Shown: in pieces, positions 22,963-30,639 of the stretch
Layout of the letters: each line of letters starts with the position of its first letter
Numbering within the stretch: position 1 is the first letter of the stretch
From: Merdimonas faecigallinarum
Lineage (GTDB): Bacteria; Bacillota; Clostridia; Lachnospirales; Lachnospiraceae
DNA: 49,275 nt
Direction of reading: 5' to 3'
Assembly (NCBI GenBank): GCA_019119285.1
Contig: DWXJ01000020.1
Span: forward strand, 1-49,275
Translations under genes and position numbers: made by a program
Notes under the pieces: generated by a model
What the model saw: the letters and a program-made list of their open reading frames with translations, nothing else
Database searches by the model: none
What the model was told of the DNA's origin: nothing

Positions 22963-23048
22963 ACAGGGTACAGGGTGTTTTCCAATTAGGTACACCCTGA
23001 AACGCAATTTGGGACGTAGACAAATGCAAAAGGTCTACGTCCCTTTTT
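22963..23048 (+). repeat. Dispersed palindromic repeat, copy 3, acting as pnp terminator
   Basis: CAGGGTG (22971-22977) faces CACCCTG (22993-22999). Then comes an 11-bp perfect stem of GGGACGTAGAC (23011-23021) and GTCTACGTCCC (23033-23043) around an 11-base loop, followed by TTTTT. With the T-run this copy is a good intrinsic terminator for pnp. The arms equal those of the copies at 132-182 and 8224-8303. Confidence 0.88.
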
Positions 23049-23050
23049 GT

Positions 23051-23078
23051 GCATAAAACTTCAGTTTGGACATATATT
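23051..23078 (+). promoter_or_regulatory. Candidate sigma-E promoter of the spoIIIA operon
   Basis: GCATAAA (23051-23057), 13 bases and CATATATT (23071-23078) resemble the sigma-E elements KMATATT and CATACAMT at 5/7 and 6/8 positions, with a spacer one base short of optimal. The spoIIIA operon is sigma-E dependent in Bacillus, which supports this weak match. Confidence 0.4.
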
Positions 23079-23101
23079 GGTGTAGAAAGAGGTGGACAAA
23101 G

Positions 23102-24043
23102 ATGCAGGAGAGGATTGGAATTTATGATGTTCTGCCGGGGAAGATCCGGTTTCTGGTGGAGAAGGAGCGCCTGCAGGAGGACCTGCTGCAGGAAATCCGC
23201 TTGCGGACGGGGCAGCCGTTGATCTTAATCTACCGGGACAGGGAGGTTTTTCCCATGCAGGACGGGAAACCTTACCGGGTGCAGGAGGAGGATCTGAAGG
23301 AGACGCTGGAATATGTCAGCAATTATTCGCTTTATGCGTATGAACAGGAGATGCGCCAGGGGTTTATTACGATGGAAGGGGGGCACCGTGTGGGGATGAC
23401 GGGACAGGCGATTATGGAGAAGGGGCAGATAAAAAATCTGAAATATATTTCTTCTTTGAATATCCGGGTGTCGCACGAAAAGCCCGGATGCGCGGACCAG
23501 GTGCTGCCCTATCTGATCCGGGACCAGTCGGTCTGCCATACGCTTCTGGTGTCGCCGCCCAGGTGCGGGAAAACTACATTGCTCCGGGATCTGATCCGGC
23601 AGATCTCTGATGGCACCCGGCTGCTTGCAGGAAGGACGGTGGGCGTGGTGGACGAGCGCTCGGAGATCGGCGGATGCTACCGGGGTGTGGCGCAGAACAG
23701 GCTGGGAAGGCGGACAGACATCCTGGACGGCTGCCCGAAAGCGGAGGGGATGATGATGCTGATCCGTTCCATGGGGCCGGAGGTGATCGCAGTGGATGAG
23801 ATCGGCAAGGCGGAAGATGTACATGCCATAGAATATGCGATCCACTGCGGCTGCCGGATCCTGGCAACGGTACACGGGGCGTCTATGGAAGAGCTGAGGC
23901 AAAAACCCCTGTTCCATCAGCTGATCAGGCGCGGATGCTTTGAGCGGTATGTGCTGCTGGGAAATCAGCCAAAGGCAGGACAGGTGCTGGGGATCTATGA
24001 TGAGAGGGGAAGCCTTCTGTACAGGGAAGAATGTACATGTTAA
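23102..24043 (+). CDS. spoIIIAA: Stage III sporulation protein AA (ATPase)
   Basis: SpoIIIAA is the cytoplasmic ATPase of the mother-cell channel linking mother cell and forespore, related to secretion ATPases. The Walker A motif SPPRCGKTTLLRDLIR lies near residue 150, VGVVDERSEIGGCYRG near 185, and the Walker B-like VIAVDEIGKAEDVHAIEYA near 228. The length is 313 residues. ATG 23102 is favoured by AGAGGTGG ahead; the frame upstream to 23066 has no ribosome site. First gene of an eight-gene operon in the canonical order AA-AH. Confidence 0.95.
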   Translation: MQERIGIYDVLPGKIRFLVEKERLQEDLLQEIRLRTGQPLILIYRDREVFPMQDGKPYRVQEEDLKETLEYVSNYSLYAYEQEMRQGFITMEGGHRVGMTGQAIMEKGQIKNLKYISSLNIRVSHEKPGCADQVLPYLIRDQSVCHTLLVSPPRCGKTTLLRDLIRQISDGTRLLAGRTVGVVDERSEIGGCYRGVAQNRLGRRTDILDGCPKAEGMMMLIRSMGPEVIAVDEIGKAEDVHAIEYAIHCGCRILATVHGASMEELRQKPLFHQLIRRGCFERYVLLGNQPKAGQVLGIYDERGSLLYREECTC

Positions 24044-24555
24044 AGCTTGCCGGCAGCATTCTTATCATCGGCACAGGCATTCTTGCCGGTATGTCCGCCG
24101 CGGACAGGGTCCGGCAGCAGTATGAAGAAATGCGGGAGCTTCAGACCCTGCTATATGCGCTTCGAAGCGAGATCCTGTATGCCAGAGCCTGCCTGGGCGA
24201 AGCATTTTTGAAAATCGGAAGAGACGCCGGGGAGCCATACCGTGGATGGATGATGGAAATGTCTCGGAAGATGGAAAGAAGACAGGACCGAATGCTTTCT
24301 GTCATCTGGAAAACCGGGGTCCGGGATGCGCTGAAAAACTCCAGAATCCAAAAGAGAGATCTTTTGCGCCTGGAAGAACTGGGAACGCAGCTTGGAGATG
24401 CAGATCTGGAAGCACAGATCCGAAGTCTTGACCGGTATCTGGAGGAACTTAAGCATTCCATGGAAGAAATAAGGGAGGGGATGAAGATCAAGATCCGGCT
24501 CTGCCAGTGCCTGGGCGTAATGGGCGGGATATTCGTCACCATTTTGCTGATCTAA
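24037..24555 (+). CDS. spoIIIAB: Stage III sporulation protein AB
   Basis: A 172-residue membrane-anchored protein. One N-terminal hydrophobic segment (about 3-20, AGSILIIGTGILAGMSA) is followed by a helical, charged body (MRELQTLLYALRSEILYA) and a second hydrophobic segment at the C-terminus (LGVMGGIFVTILLI). It is similar in layout to type II secretion GspF-type components. ATG 24037 gives AGGGAAG a spacing of seven; ATG 24031 is too close to it. The start overlaps the end of spoIIIAA. Confidence 0.92.
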   Translation: MLKLAGSILIIGTGILAGMSAADRVRQQYEEMRELQTLLYALRSEILYARACLGEAFLKIGRDAGEPYRGWMMEMSRKMERRQDRMLSVIWKTGVRDALKNSRIQKRDLLRLEELGTQLGDADLEAQIRSLDRYLEELKHSMEEIREGMKIKIRLCQCLGVMGGIFVTILLI

Positions 24556-24594
24556 AAAAGATGGACATTCGCCTGTCCGGCTAAGGAGGATTAC

Positions 24595-24789
24595 ATGAAT
24601 ATCAGTCTGTTATTTAAAATTGCGGCGGTAGGGATCCTGGTATCGATCTTAAGCCAGGTGCTCAAGCACAGCGGAAGAGAGGAGCAGGCGTTTTTAACCA
24701 GTCTGGCTGGACTTTTGCTGGTACTGTTCTGGATCGTGCCGTATATCTACGATCTGTTTGTGTCGATCCAGGATCTGTTCTCGCTGTAA
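24595..24789 (+). CDS. spoIIIAC: Stage III sporulation protein AC
   Basis: A 64-residue protein of two hydrophobic segments (about 4-22 and 33-52) separated by SQVLKHSGREEQAF, the characteristic loop of SpoIIIAC. It is a small membrane component of the feeding-tube channel. TAAGGAGG precedes the ATG. Confidence 0.94.
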   Translation: MNISLLFKIAAVGILVSILSQVLKHSGREEQAFLTSLAGLLLVLFWIVPYIYDLFVSIQDLFSL

Positions 24790-24814
24790 AGCAGATAGAA
24801 AATGAGGTGGCAGA

Positions 24815-25201
24815 ATGGATGTGATACAGATCGGGATCCTGGGCGTGGCCGGTGCGCTTCTGGCTGTTCAGTTTAAATCCGGAAAAACAGAATACGGGAT
24901 CTATATCAGTCTTGCGCTGAGCCTGTTTATCTTTTTTGCGGTGGTAAGCCGGTTAAAGATCCTGGTGGATCTTCTGGCCCAGATCGGGGACTACATACAG
25001 ATGGATGCTGCTTACACCGGCACGCTGCTCAAAATGCTGGGCATCACCTATGTGGCGGAGTTTTCTTCCGCGATCTGTAAAGACGCTGGCTATCAGACGA
25101 TTGCCGTGCAGATCGAGATTTTTGCCAAACTGGCCATCCTGGTGTTAAGCATGCCTGTTCTTATGGCGCTTCTGTCAGCGATCCGGGATTTTCTGGCGTA
25201 A
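24815..25201 (+). CDS. spoIIIAD: Stage III sporulation protein AD
   Basis: A 128-residue polytopic membrane protein with several hydrophobic segments (GILGVAGALLAVQF, YISLALSLFIFFAVVSRL, LAILVLSMPVLMALL) and the conserved central segment YTGTLLKMLGITYVAEFSSAICKDAGY. It belongs to the same small-channel-subunit family as SpoIIIAC. It lies 25 bases after spoIIIAC. Confidence 0.94.
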   Translation: MDVIQIGILGVAGALLAVQFKSGKTEYGIYISLALSLFIFFAVVSRLKILVDLLAQIGDYIQMDAAYTGTLLKMLGITYVAEFSSAICKDAGYQTIAVQIEIFAKLAILVLSMPVLMALLSAIRDFLA

Positions 25202-25213
25202 GGGGGTGCTGGT

Positions 25214-26449
25214 GTGAGGAGGACTGGCACGAAGAGAAGAAAAATAAGACGGGGAGCGCGAAGAAGACTGGGCCCGGTGCAGCTCTGTATGGCGGCTGTT
25301 CTGCTTGCCGTTCTTTTTCCACTTACAGCAGGCGCAGTTCAGGAAGAAAACCCGGATAACCGGGAAGACGAAGAACCAATAGCAAGTGTAGAGGACGCAG
25401 GCGGAGAACTGCTGGAGACGTTTCCCTTTGACGAGGTCGATGACGCTTTAGAAGAACTGTTTCCGGAAGAACGGCTGGATTTTCAGGAGACGGTGAGCCG
25501 GATGATCAAAGGAGACGTTGATTCGGTGTCCGGGCTTTTTCGCCGTCTGATCCGGGACCGGCTGACCTATGCATTCCGCGTGGGAAAGGACCAACTGGCT
25601 CATGTGCTTCTGATCGCTGTGATTGCAGCGGTATTCCGGAATTTTTCCAGGGTATTTCAGAGCCGCCAGCTTTCGCAGATCAGTTTTTATGCGGTCTACC
25701 TTCTGATGATGGCGCTGACGCTTAAGACCTTTGCGGCGGTGGTGGAATGGACAGAAGAAGGGGTACATATGCTGACGGCCTTTATGGGCGCTTTCTGCCC
25801 TCTGTACTTTGTGGCGGTTGCGGCGGCAAAGGGAAGCGTGACAGCGGTTGCGTTTTATCAGCTGGTGCTTTTTCTTATTTATCTGACGGAGCTTCTGATC
25901 GCCAACGTCCTGCTTCCCATGATCCACATTTATATGATCGTCCGTGTGCTGAACGATCTTTCCAGAGAAAATTACCTGACGAAATTTGCAGAACTGATCG
26001 AAACCGGTGTTTCCTGGAGTTTAAAAGCGCTGCTTGCAGTTGTGGCAGGATTCAATGTAGTACAGGGAATGATCAGCCCGGCGATTGATTCTGTGAAGAG
26101 GAGCATCCTGGCCCGTGGGGCCGAGGCGATCCCGGGCGTAGGGGATGCGCTGGGCGGTATGGCGGAAGTGGCGGCCGGAACAGCGGTACTGGTCAAAAAC
26201 GGGATCGGTATGGCAGGAGCTCTGCTCTGTGTGGCGCTTTGTCTGGTGCCGCTTGTCCAGATGGCCTGTATCACGTTTCTCTATAAGCTTGCCGCCGCTG
26301 TGATCCAGCCGGTGTCCGATGAGAGGATCACCGGATGCGTGGACACGGTCGGAGAAGGGTGCCGTCTTCTGATGCGGGTGTTTTTTACCACAGGCGTGCT
26401 TTTTCTGTTAACGGTAGCTGTGGCGGCCGCTGTGACTAACGGGACGTAA
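25214..26449 (+). CDS. spoIIIAE: Stage III sporulation protein AE
   Basis: A 411-residue polytopic membrane protein. The start is GTG 25214 after GGGGGTG. A strongly basic N-terminus (RRTGTKRRKIRRGARRR) leads into a signal-like hydrophobic stretch ending near TAGAV. An acidic soluble region (about 45-125) is followed by multiple membrane segments to the C-terminus, including FMGAFCPLYFVAVAAAKG and PVSDERITGCVDTVGEG. SpoIIIAE is the large membrane component of the channel needed for late forespore gene expression. Confidence 0.94.
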   Translation: MRRTGTKRRKIRRGARRRLGPVQLCMAAVLLAVLFPLTAGAVQEENPDNREDEEPIASVEDAGGELLETFPFDEVDDALEELFPEERLDFQETVSRMIKGDVDSVSGLFRRLIRDRLTYAFRVGKDQLAHVLLIAVIAAVFRNFSRVFQSRQLSQISFYAVYLLMMALTLKTFAAVVEWTEEGVHMLTAFMGAFCPLYFVAVAAAKGSVTAVAFYQLVLFLIYLTELLIANVLLPMIHIYMIVRVLNDLSRENYLTKFAELIETGVSWSLKALLAVVAGFNVVQGMISPAIDSVKRSILARGAEAIPGVGDALGGMAEVAAGTAVLVKNGIGMAGALLCVALCLVPLVQMACITFLYKLAAAVIQPVSDERITGCVDTVGEGCRLLMRVFFTTGVLFLLTVAVAAAVTNGT

Positions 26450-26470
26450 CAGATCCATAAGGAGGATCCG

Positions 26471-26797
26471 ATGCTGGAATATATCTACGAATGGATGGAA
26501 AATATTGCATTTTATATGGTTCTGGTAACAGCGGTGATGCATCTTTTGCCGGATTCGGATTATCAGAAATATGTCCGCTTCTTTACCGGTCTGACGCTGG
26601 TGGTCCTTCTTCTTACACCGGTGTCCGGGCTTTTCGGCATAGACGAAGAACTGAAAAATATTTCACAGAACCGGGATTATGAGGCGCAGATGGAGAAGAT
26701 CCGGGAAGCCTCCCCGTTTCTGGAAGACACAGGCGGGGACGGGGACGAAAAGGATCCGGCAAAGATTCAAGTGGAGGAGATAGAAATTGGACAGTAA
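26471..26797 (+). CDS. spoIIIAF: Stage III sporulation protein AF, short form
   Basis: This 108-residue protein has the two N-terminal membrane segments expected of SpoIIIAF (about 10-26 and 36-54, YVRFFTGLTLVVLLLTPVSGLF), then a short charged tail. Bacillus SpoIIIAF is about twice as long and carries a ring-building-motif domain outside the membrane. That domain is absent here: the frame stops just after the spoIIIAG start, with no broken continuation in other frames. The identification rests on position and the membrane part. GGAGG precedes the start. Confidence 0.85.
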   Translation: MLEYIYEWMENIAFYMVLVTAVMHLLPDSDYQKYVRFFTGLTLVVLLLTPVSGLFGIDEELKNISQNRDYEAQMEKIREASPFLEDTGGDGDEKDPAKIQVEEIEIGQ

Positions 26798-27395
26798 AAA
26801 AATCAAAGAAATGCTGGCCGGATGTTCCATACGGAAGCTGAAAAAAGATCAGCTTCTGATCCTCTTTCTGACAGGGGTTCTGCTGGTGGTGATCGCACTT
26901 CCTTCCGGCGGGGGAAAGACCGGCGCGCACGCAGATGATCCGGACAGCGCGGGCCGGAACGCCCCGGCGGATTCTTCCGGGGAAGATCAGATGGATTATG
27001 TCCGGTATCTGGAACAGAAGCTGGAGGAGGTGATCTCCCAGATGGAAGGGGCCGGAGACGTGACTGTGATGGTCACCCTGCAGTCTTCTTCGGAAAAGGT
27101 GGTGGAAAAAGACGCCTCTTCCGGGCAGGAAAACGTCACGGAAGCAGACAGCCAGGGGGGAACCAGATCCACGGTCAGCAAAAATCTGGAAGAAACAACG
27201 GTCTATGCATCCGGAGAAGACACAGAAGGAAGCCCCTATGTCAGCAAGGAGTTAAGTCCCAGGATCGAAGGCGTTCTGGTGGTGGCAGAGGGCGGAGGAA
27301 GGGCAGAGATCAAACAGGATATCACCGAAGCTGTGGAGGCATTATTCGGGATCGAATCGCATAAGATTAGGATAATGAAGAAGCAGGAACCATGA
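26787..27395 (+). CDS. spoIIIAG: Stage III sporulation protein AG
   Basis: SpoIIIAG forms a large ring in the intermembrane space between mother cell and forespore. The 202-residue protein has one membrane segment (about 20-40, LLILFLTGVLLVVIALP), a low-complexity stretch, and a ring-building domain (YVRYLEQKLEEVISQMEGAGDVTVMVTL, then SPRIEGVLVVAEGGG and EAVEALFGIESHKIRIM). The start is TTG 26787, eight bases after GTGGAGGAG and inside the end of spoIIIAF. Confidence 0.93.
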   Translation: MDSKKIKEMLAGCSIRKLKKDQLLILFLTGVLLVVIALPSGGGKTGAHADDPDSAGRNAPADSSGEDQMDYVRYLEQKLEEVISQMEGAGDVTVMVTLQSSSEKVVEKDASSGQENVTEADSQGGTRSTVSKNLEETTVYASGEDTEGSPYVSKELSPRIEGVLVVAEGGGRAEIKQDITEAVEALFGIESHKIRIMKKQEP

Positions 27396-27421
27396 CAGGT
27401 CAAAAAGCAGGAGGGGTAACA

Positions 27422-28066
27422 GTGAAAAAATTATTAAAAAAGAATCAGATCATTATCGCGGTGCTGGCAGTGATGATCGCGGCAGCAGGATATCTGAATT
27501 ATTCCGGGCGGATCTTTCCGGCCGGAAACGATACGGAAGAAGCAAATGCCGATCTGGCAAGCCAGGAACTTCTGGATATTTCGGAAGAAGATGTGACGGC
27601 TTCCGGGGAAGATATTGAAAGTCAGGACAGTGACGCCGGGGAGCCGGCGGAGGATGGAACTGTGGAAGGAACGCCCGGAGAGGCGGTGCTGACCAGCGCC
27701 CAGGCAGGAAATATCGTGGCGGAGGCAAAGGTGACCAGAGAGCAGGTGCGGGCGCAGAACAAAGAATCTCTGCTGGAGATCATCGACAATGAACATTTAA
27801 GCGATGAGCAGAAGCAGGATGCCGTCAGTCAGATGGTGGCAATGACAGACTATGCGGAAAAAGAAGCGGCGGCGGAAACCCTTCTTGCTTCCAAAGGATT
27901 TACAGATGCCGTCGTAAGCATGACCGCCGATTCTGCGGATGTGGTGATCGGGCAGGCGGAACTTGATGATGCCAGTCTGGCGCAGATCGAAGACATTGTG
28001 ACAAGAAAAACCGGCGTGCCGGCACAAAACGTGGTGATCACCCCGGTCAGCGCCCAGACAGAATAG
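27422..28066 (+). CDS. spoIIIAH: Stage III sporulation protein AH
   Basis: SpoIIIAH, made in the mother cell, binds forespore SpoIIQ and forms part of the channel. The protein has 214 residues: a basic N-terminus, a membrane segment (about 9-26, IIIAVLAVMIAAAGYLNY), a long acidic linker, then the conserved domain (REQVRAQNKESLLEIIDNEHLSDEQKQDAV ending in VVITPV). GTG 27422 is favoured by AGGAGGGG five bases ahead; ATG 27392 overlaps the spoIIIAG stop but has no ribosome site. Last gene of the operon. Confidence 0.93.
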   Translation: MKKLLKKNQIIIAVLAVMIAAAGYLNYSGRIFPAGNDTEEANADLASQELLDISEEDVTASGEDIESQDSDAGEPAEDGTVEGTPGEAVLTSAQAGNIVAEAKVTREQVRAQNKESLLEIIDNEHLSDEQKQDAVSQMVAMTDYAEKEAAAETLLASKGFTDAVVSMTADSADVVIGQAELDDASLAQIEDIVTRKTGVPAQNVVITPVSAQTE

Positions 28067-28077
28067 AGAAAATCTAT

Positions 28078-28106
28078 TTGAGGATTCTGGCCTTGTATGA
28101 TATACT
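28078..28106 (+). promoter_or_regulatory. Sigma-A promoter of prfC
   Basis: TTGAGG (28078-28083), a 17-base spacer and TATACT (28101-28106), with TGA just before the -10 (extended type). A tandem 10-base direct repeat ATATCATAGA follows at 28129-28148 in the leader. Confidence 0.75.
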
Positions 28107-28166
28107 GACTAATAGCGCATTGGCGCGGATATCATAGAATATCATAGATTAGGAGTGTTATCATAT

Positions 28167-29768
28167 ATGTCAGAGATCAAGGAGGAAGTAAAGGAGCAGA
28201 TCGCAAAAAGAAGGACTTTTGCGATCATCTCACACCCGGACGCAGGAAAGACTACACTGACAGAAAAGTTTCTTCTGTACGGAGGAGCCATCAATCAGGC
28301 GGGAAGTGTAAAAGGCAAGGCCACAGCCAGACATGCGGTGTCTGACTGGATGGAGATTGAAAAGGAACGAGGCATTTCCGTCACCTCATCGGTTCTGCAG
28401 TTTAATTACGGCGGATACTGTATCAATATCCTGGATACCCCCGGCCATCAGGACTTTTCGGAGGATACGTACCGTACCCTGATGGCCGCGGATTCGGCGG
28501 TCATGGTCATTGACGCGTCAAAAGGTGTGGAGGCCCAGACGCGGAAGCTTTTTAAGGTATGTACCATGAGACATATCCCGATTTTTACCTTTATCAACAA
28601 GATGGACCGGGAAGCCATGGATACGTTCGAACTGCTGGATGATATCGAGCAGGAACTGGGGATCGCCACCTGTCCCATTAACTGGCCCATTGGTTCGGGA
28701 AAAGAGTTCAGGGGCGTGTACGACCGGGCCGAAAAGCAGGTGGAGATCTTCTCCGGCACACAGAAGGGAACCACACAGGGAGAAGTGAAAAAAGTCTCCA
28801 TCAATGATCCGGAAATCTCCTGGCTGATCTCGGATTCCCAGAAGCTGCAGCTAGAGGAAGAGATTGAGCTGCAGGACGGAGCAGGAGCGCCTTTTGATCA
28901 GGAGCTGGTCAGCAAAGGAGAATTGTCTCCGGTATTTTTTGGATCCGCACTGACCAATTTCGGCGTGGAGACATTTCTCCAGCATTTCCTGAAGATGACC
29001 ACATCCCCGCTTCCGCGGATGTCGGACGCCGGACCCATCGATCCCATGGTGGAGCCGGACTTTTCTGCGTTTGTTTTTAAGATCCAGGCAAATATGAATA
29101 AAGCCCACAGAGACCGTATCGCGTTTATGCGGATCTGTTCCGGCGAGTTTGAGGCAGGCATGGACGTATGGCATATGCAGGGAGGAAAGAAGGTCCGCCT
29201 GTCCCAGCCGCAGCAGCTGATGGCCAGTGAGCGGAAAATGATCAGCAAGGCGTATGGCGGAGATATCATCGGTGTATTTGATCCGGGCATCTTTTCAATC
29301 GGAGATACGCTGACCGCATCGGCAAACCGGTTCTCTTATGAAGGGATCCCGACGTTTGCACCGGAACATTTCGCAAGGGTGCGCCAGGTAGACACCATGA
29401 AGCGCAAACAGTTTATCAAAGGGATCAATCAGATCGCACAGGAGGGAGCCATCCAGATCTTCCAGGAATTTAATACCGGAATGGAAGAGATCATTGTCGG
29501 CGTGGTAGGAGTCCTGCAGTTTGACGTGCTCAAGTACAGACTGGAAAATGAGTATAATGTGGAAATACGCATGGACAGCCTTCCCTATGAGTACATCCGC
29601 TGGATCGAAAGCAGTAAGACAGAGGTGGACAAGATCACAGGAACTTCGGATATGAAGAAGGTCAAGGATCTCAAAGGCCGTCCGCTCTTATTGTTTGTGA
29701 ATGAGTGGAGCATCCGGATGACGGTTGAGCGGAACGAAGGGCTGGTCCTTTCGGAATTTGGACGGTAA
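28167..29768 (+). CDS. prfC: Peptide chain release factor 3
   Basis: RF3 is the GTPase that removes RF1 or RF2 from the ribosome after peptide release. The G domain has SHPDAGKTTLTEKF (about 21-34), the switch region ERGISVTSS, DTPGHQDFSEDTYR and NKMDREAMD. Domains II and III follow, ending in the conserved KDLKGRPLLLFVNEWSIR. The 533-residue length is typical and shorter than EF-G. ATG 28167 follows AGGAG at 28151-28155. It stands alone between the spoIIIA operon and the Asp23-family gene. Confidence 0.95.
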   Translation: MSEIKEEVKEQIAKRRTFAIISHPDAGKTTLTEKFLLYGGAINQAGSVKGKATARHAVSDWMEIEKERGISVTSSVLQFNYGGYCINILDTPGHQDFSEDTYRTLMAADSAVMVIDASKGVEAQTRKLFKVCTMRHIPIFTFINKMDREAMDTFELLDDIEQELGIATCPINWPIGSGKEFRGVYDRAEKQVEIFSGTQKGTTQGEVKKVSINDPEISWLISDSQKLQLEEEIELQDGAGAPFDQELVSKGELSPVFFGSALTNFGVETFLQHFLKMTTSPLPRMSDAGPIDPMVEPDFSAFVFKIQANMNKAHRDRIAFMRICSGEFEAGMDVWHMQGGKKVRLSQPQQLMASERKMISKAYGGDIIGVFDPGIFSIGDTLTASANRFSYEGIPTFAPEHFARVRQVDTMKRKQFIKGINQIAQEGAIQIFQEFNTGMEEIIVGVVGVLQFDVLKYRLENEYNVEIRMDSLPYEYIRWIESSKTEVDKITGTSDMKKVKDLKGRPLLLFVNEWSIRMTVERNEGLVLSEFGR

Positions 29769-29777
29769 AACTCATAC

Positions 29778-29806
29778 TAGGCAAATTCGGATTAATTTGT
29801 TATAAT
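29778..29806 (+). promoter_or_regulatory. Promoter with inverted repeat before the Asp23-family gene
   Basis: TAGGCA (29778-29783), a 17-base spacer and a perfect TATAAT (29801-29806). CAAATT (29782-29787) and AATTTG (29794-29799) form an inverted repeat with a 6-base gap that fills the spacer between the two boxes, as an operator might. Confidence 0.6.
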
Positions 29807-29843
29807 AAATAGAAGTGTTAGACCAGACAGGAGGGTTTCCAAA

Positions 29844-30227
29844 ATGAGTAAAGAGGAAAGAAACACATATACGATCCAGGCGGATGAGAGTCTGGGCGAA
29901 GTAAAGATCGCAGATGAAGTGGTAGCAATGATCGCAGGACTTGCGGCGATGGAGGTAGAAGGTGTTGCTTCTATGGCCGGCAACGCGACCAGAGAGCTGA
30001 TCAGCAAGCTGGGAATGAAGTCGCTTTCCAAGGGCGTGAAGGTAGACGTGCTGGAAGGCGTGGTGACCGTATCCCTGTCTCTGAATCTGAAATACGGCTA
30101 CAGCATCAAAGATATCACCACAAAGGTACAGGAGAAGGTAAAAGCAGCCATTGAAAACATGACAGGTCTTGAGGTGGCAGATGTGAATATCCGTGTGGCC
30201 GGCGTGGACGTTCCGGAGGAAGATTAA
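29844..30227 (+). CDS. Asp23/Gls24 family protein (YqhY-like)
   Basis: A 127-residue soluble protein of the Asp23/Gls24 (DUF322) family: GEVKIADEVVAMIAGLAAMEVEGVASMAG, then VLEGVVTVSLSLNLKYG and VQEKVKAAIENMTGLEVADVNIRVAGV. Bacillus YqhY, encoded beside accBC and nusB, has been linked to control of acetyl-CoA carboxylase; Staphylococcus Asp23 is an envelope stress protein. The linkage to nusB is kept here, without acc genes. GGAGG precedes the start. Confidence 0.92.
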   Translation: MSKEERNTYTIQADESLGEVKIADEVVAMIAGLAAMEVEGVASMAGNATRELISKLGMKSLSKGVKVDVLEGVVTVSLSLNLKYGYSIKDITTKVQEKVKAAIENMTGLEVADVNIRVAGVDVPEED

Positions 30228-30626
30228 GTGAAAAGATCAGAATTACGGGAACACATCTTTAAACTCCTGTTTGGCGTTGAATTCCGGGAGGACGCGGATT
30301 TTACAGAGCAGACCGGGACTTATGTCCGGGAGATCGAAGGCGCCGATGAAAAGGAACAGGAGTATATTCAGACAAAGGTACACAGGATAGCAGACCGGAT
30401 CCAGGAGATCGACGAGCTGATCAATACACATACCAAAGGATGGAAGACCAGCCGTATGAACAAGGTGGATCTTACGATCTTAAGACTGGCTGTTTATGAG
30501 ATGAAATGGGATGATTCTGTGCCGGTGGGCGTTGCTATCAATGAAGCCGTGGAACTTGCCAAAAAATACAGCAGCGACGACGGCCCTGCATTTGTCAACG
30601 GCGTACTTGCGAAGCTTGCGGACTGA
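30228..30626 (+). CDS. nusB: Transcription antitermination factor NusB
   Basis: NusB binds boxA RNA together with S10 and prevents premature termination in rRNA operons. The 132-residue all-helical protein begins KRSELREHIFKLLFGVEF and ends with the signature MKWDDSVPVGVAINEAVELAKKYSSDDGPAFVNGVL. The start is GTG 30228, directly after the stop of the Asp23-family gene, with GGAGGA inside that gene's end. The segment TLLRLAVYEM-like (LTILRLAVYEM) is also typical. Confidence 0.95.
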   Translation: MKRSELREHIFKLLFGVEFREDADFTEQTGTYVREIEGADEKEQEYIQTKVHRIADRIQEIDELINTHTKGWKTSRMNKVDLTILRLAVYEMKWDDSVPVGVAINEAVELAKKYSSDDGPAFVNGVLAKLAD

Positions 30627-30639
30627 TCAGAGGTAAACC

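Noticed and set aside
132..23048. Repeats as a CRISPR array
   Set aside because: The copies are thousands of bases apart, differ in orientation, have no regular spacers, and no cas genes are present.
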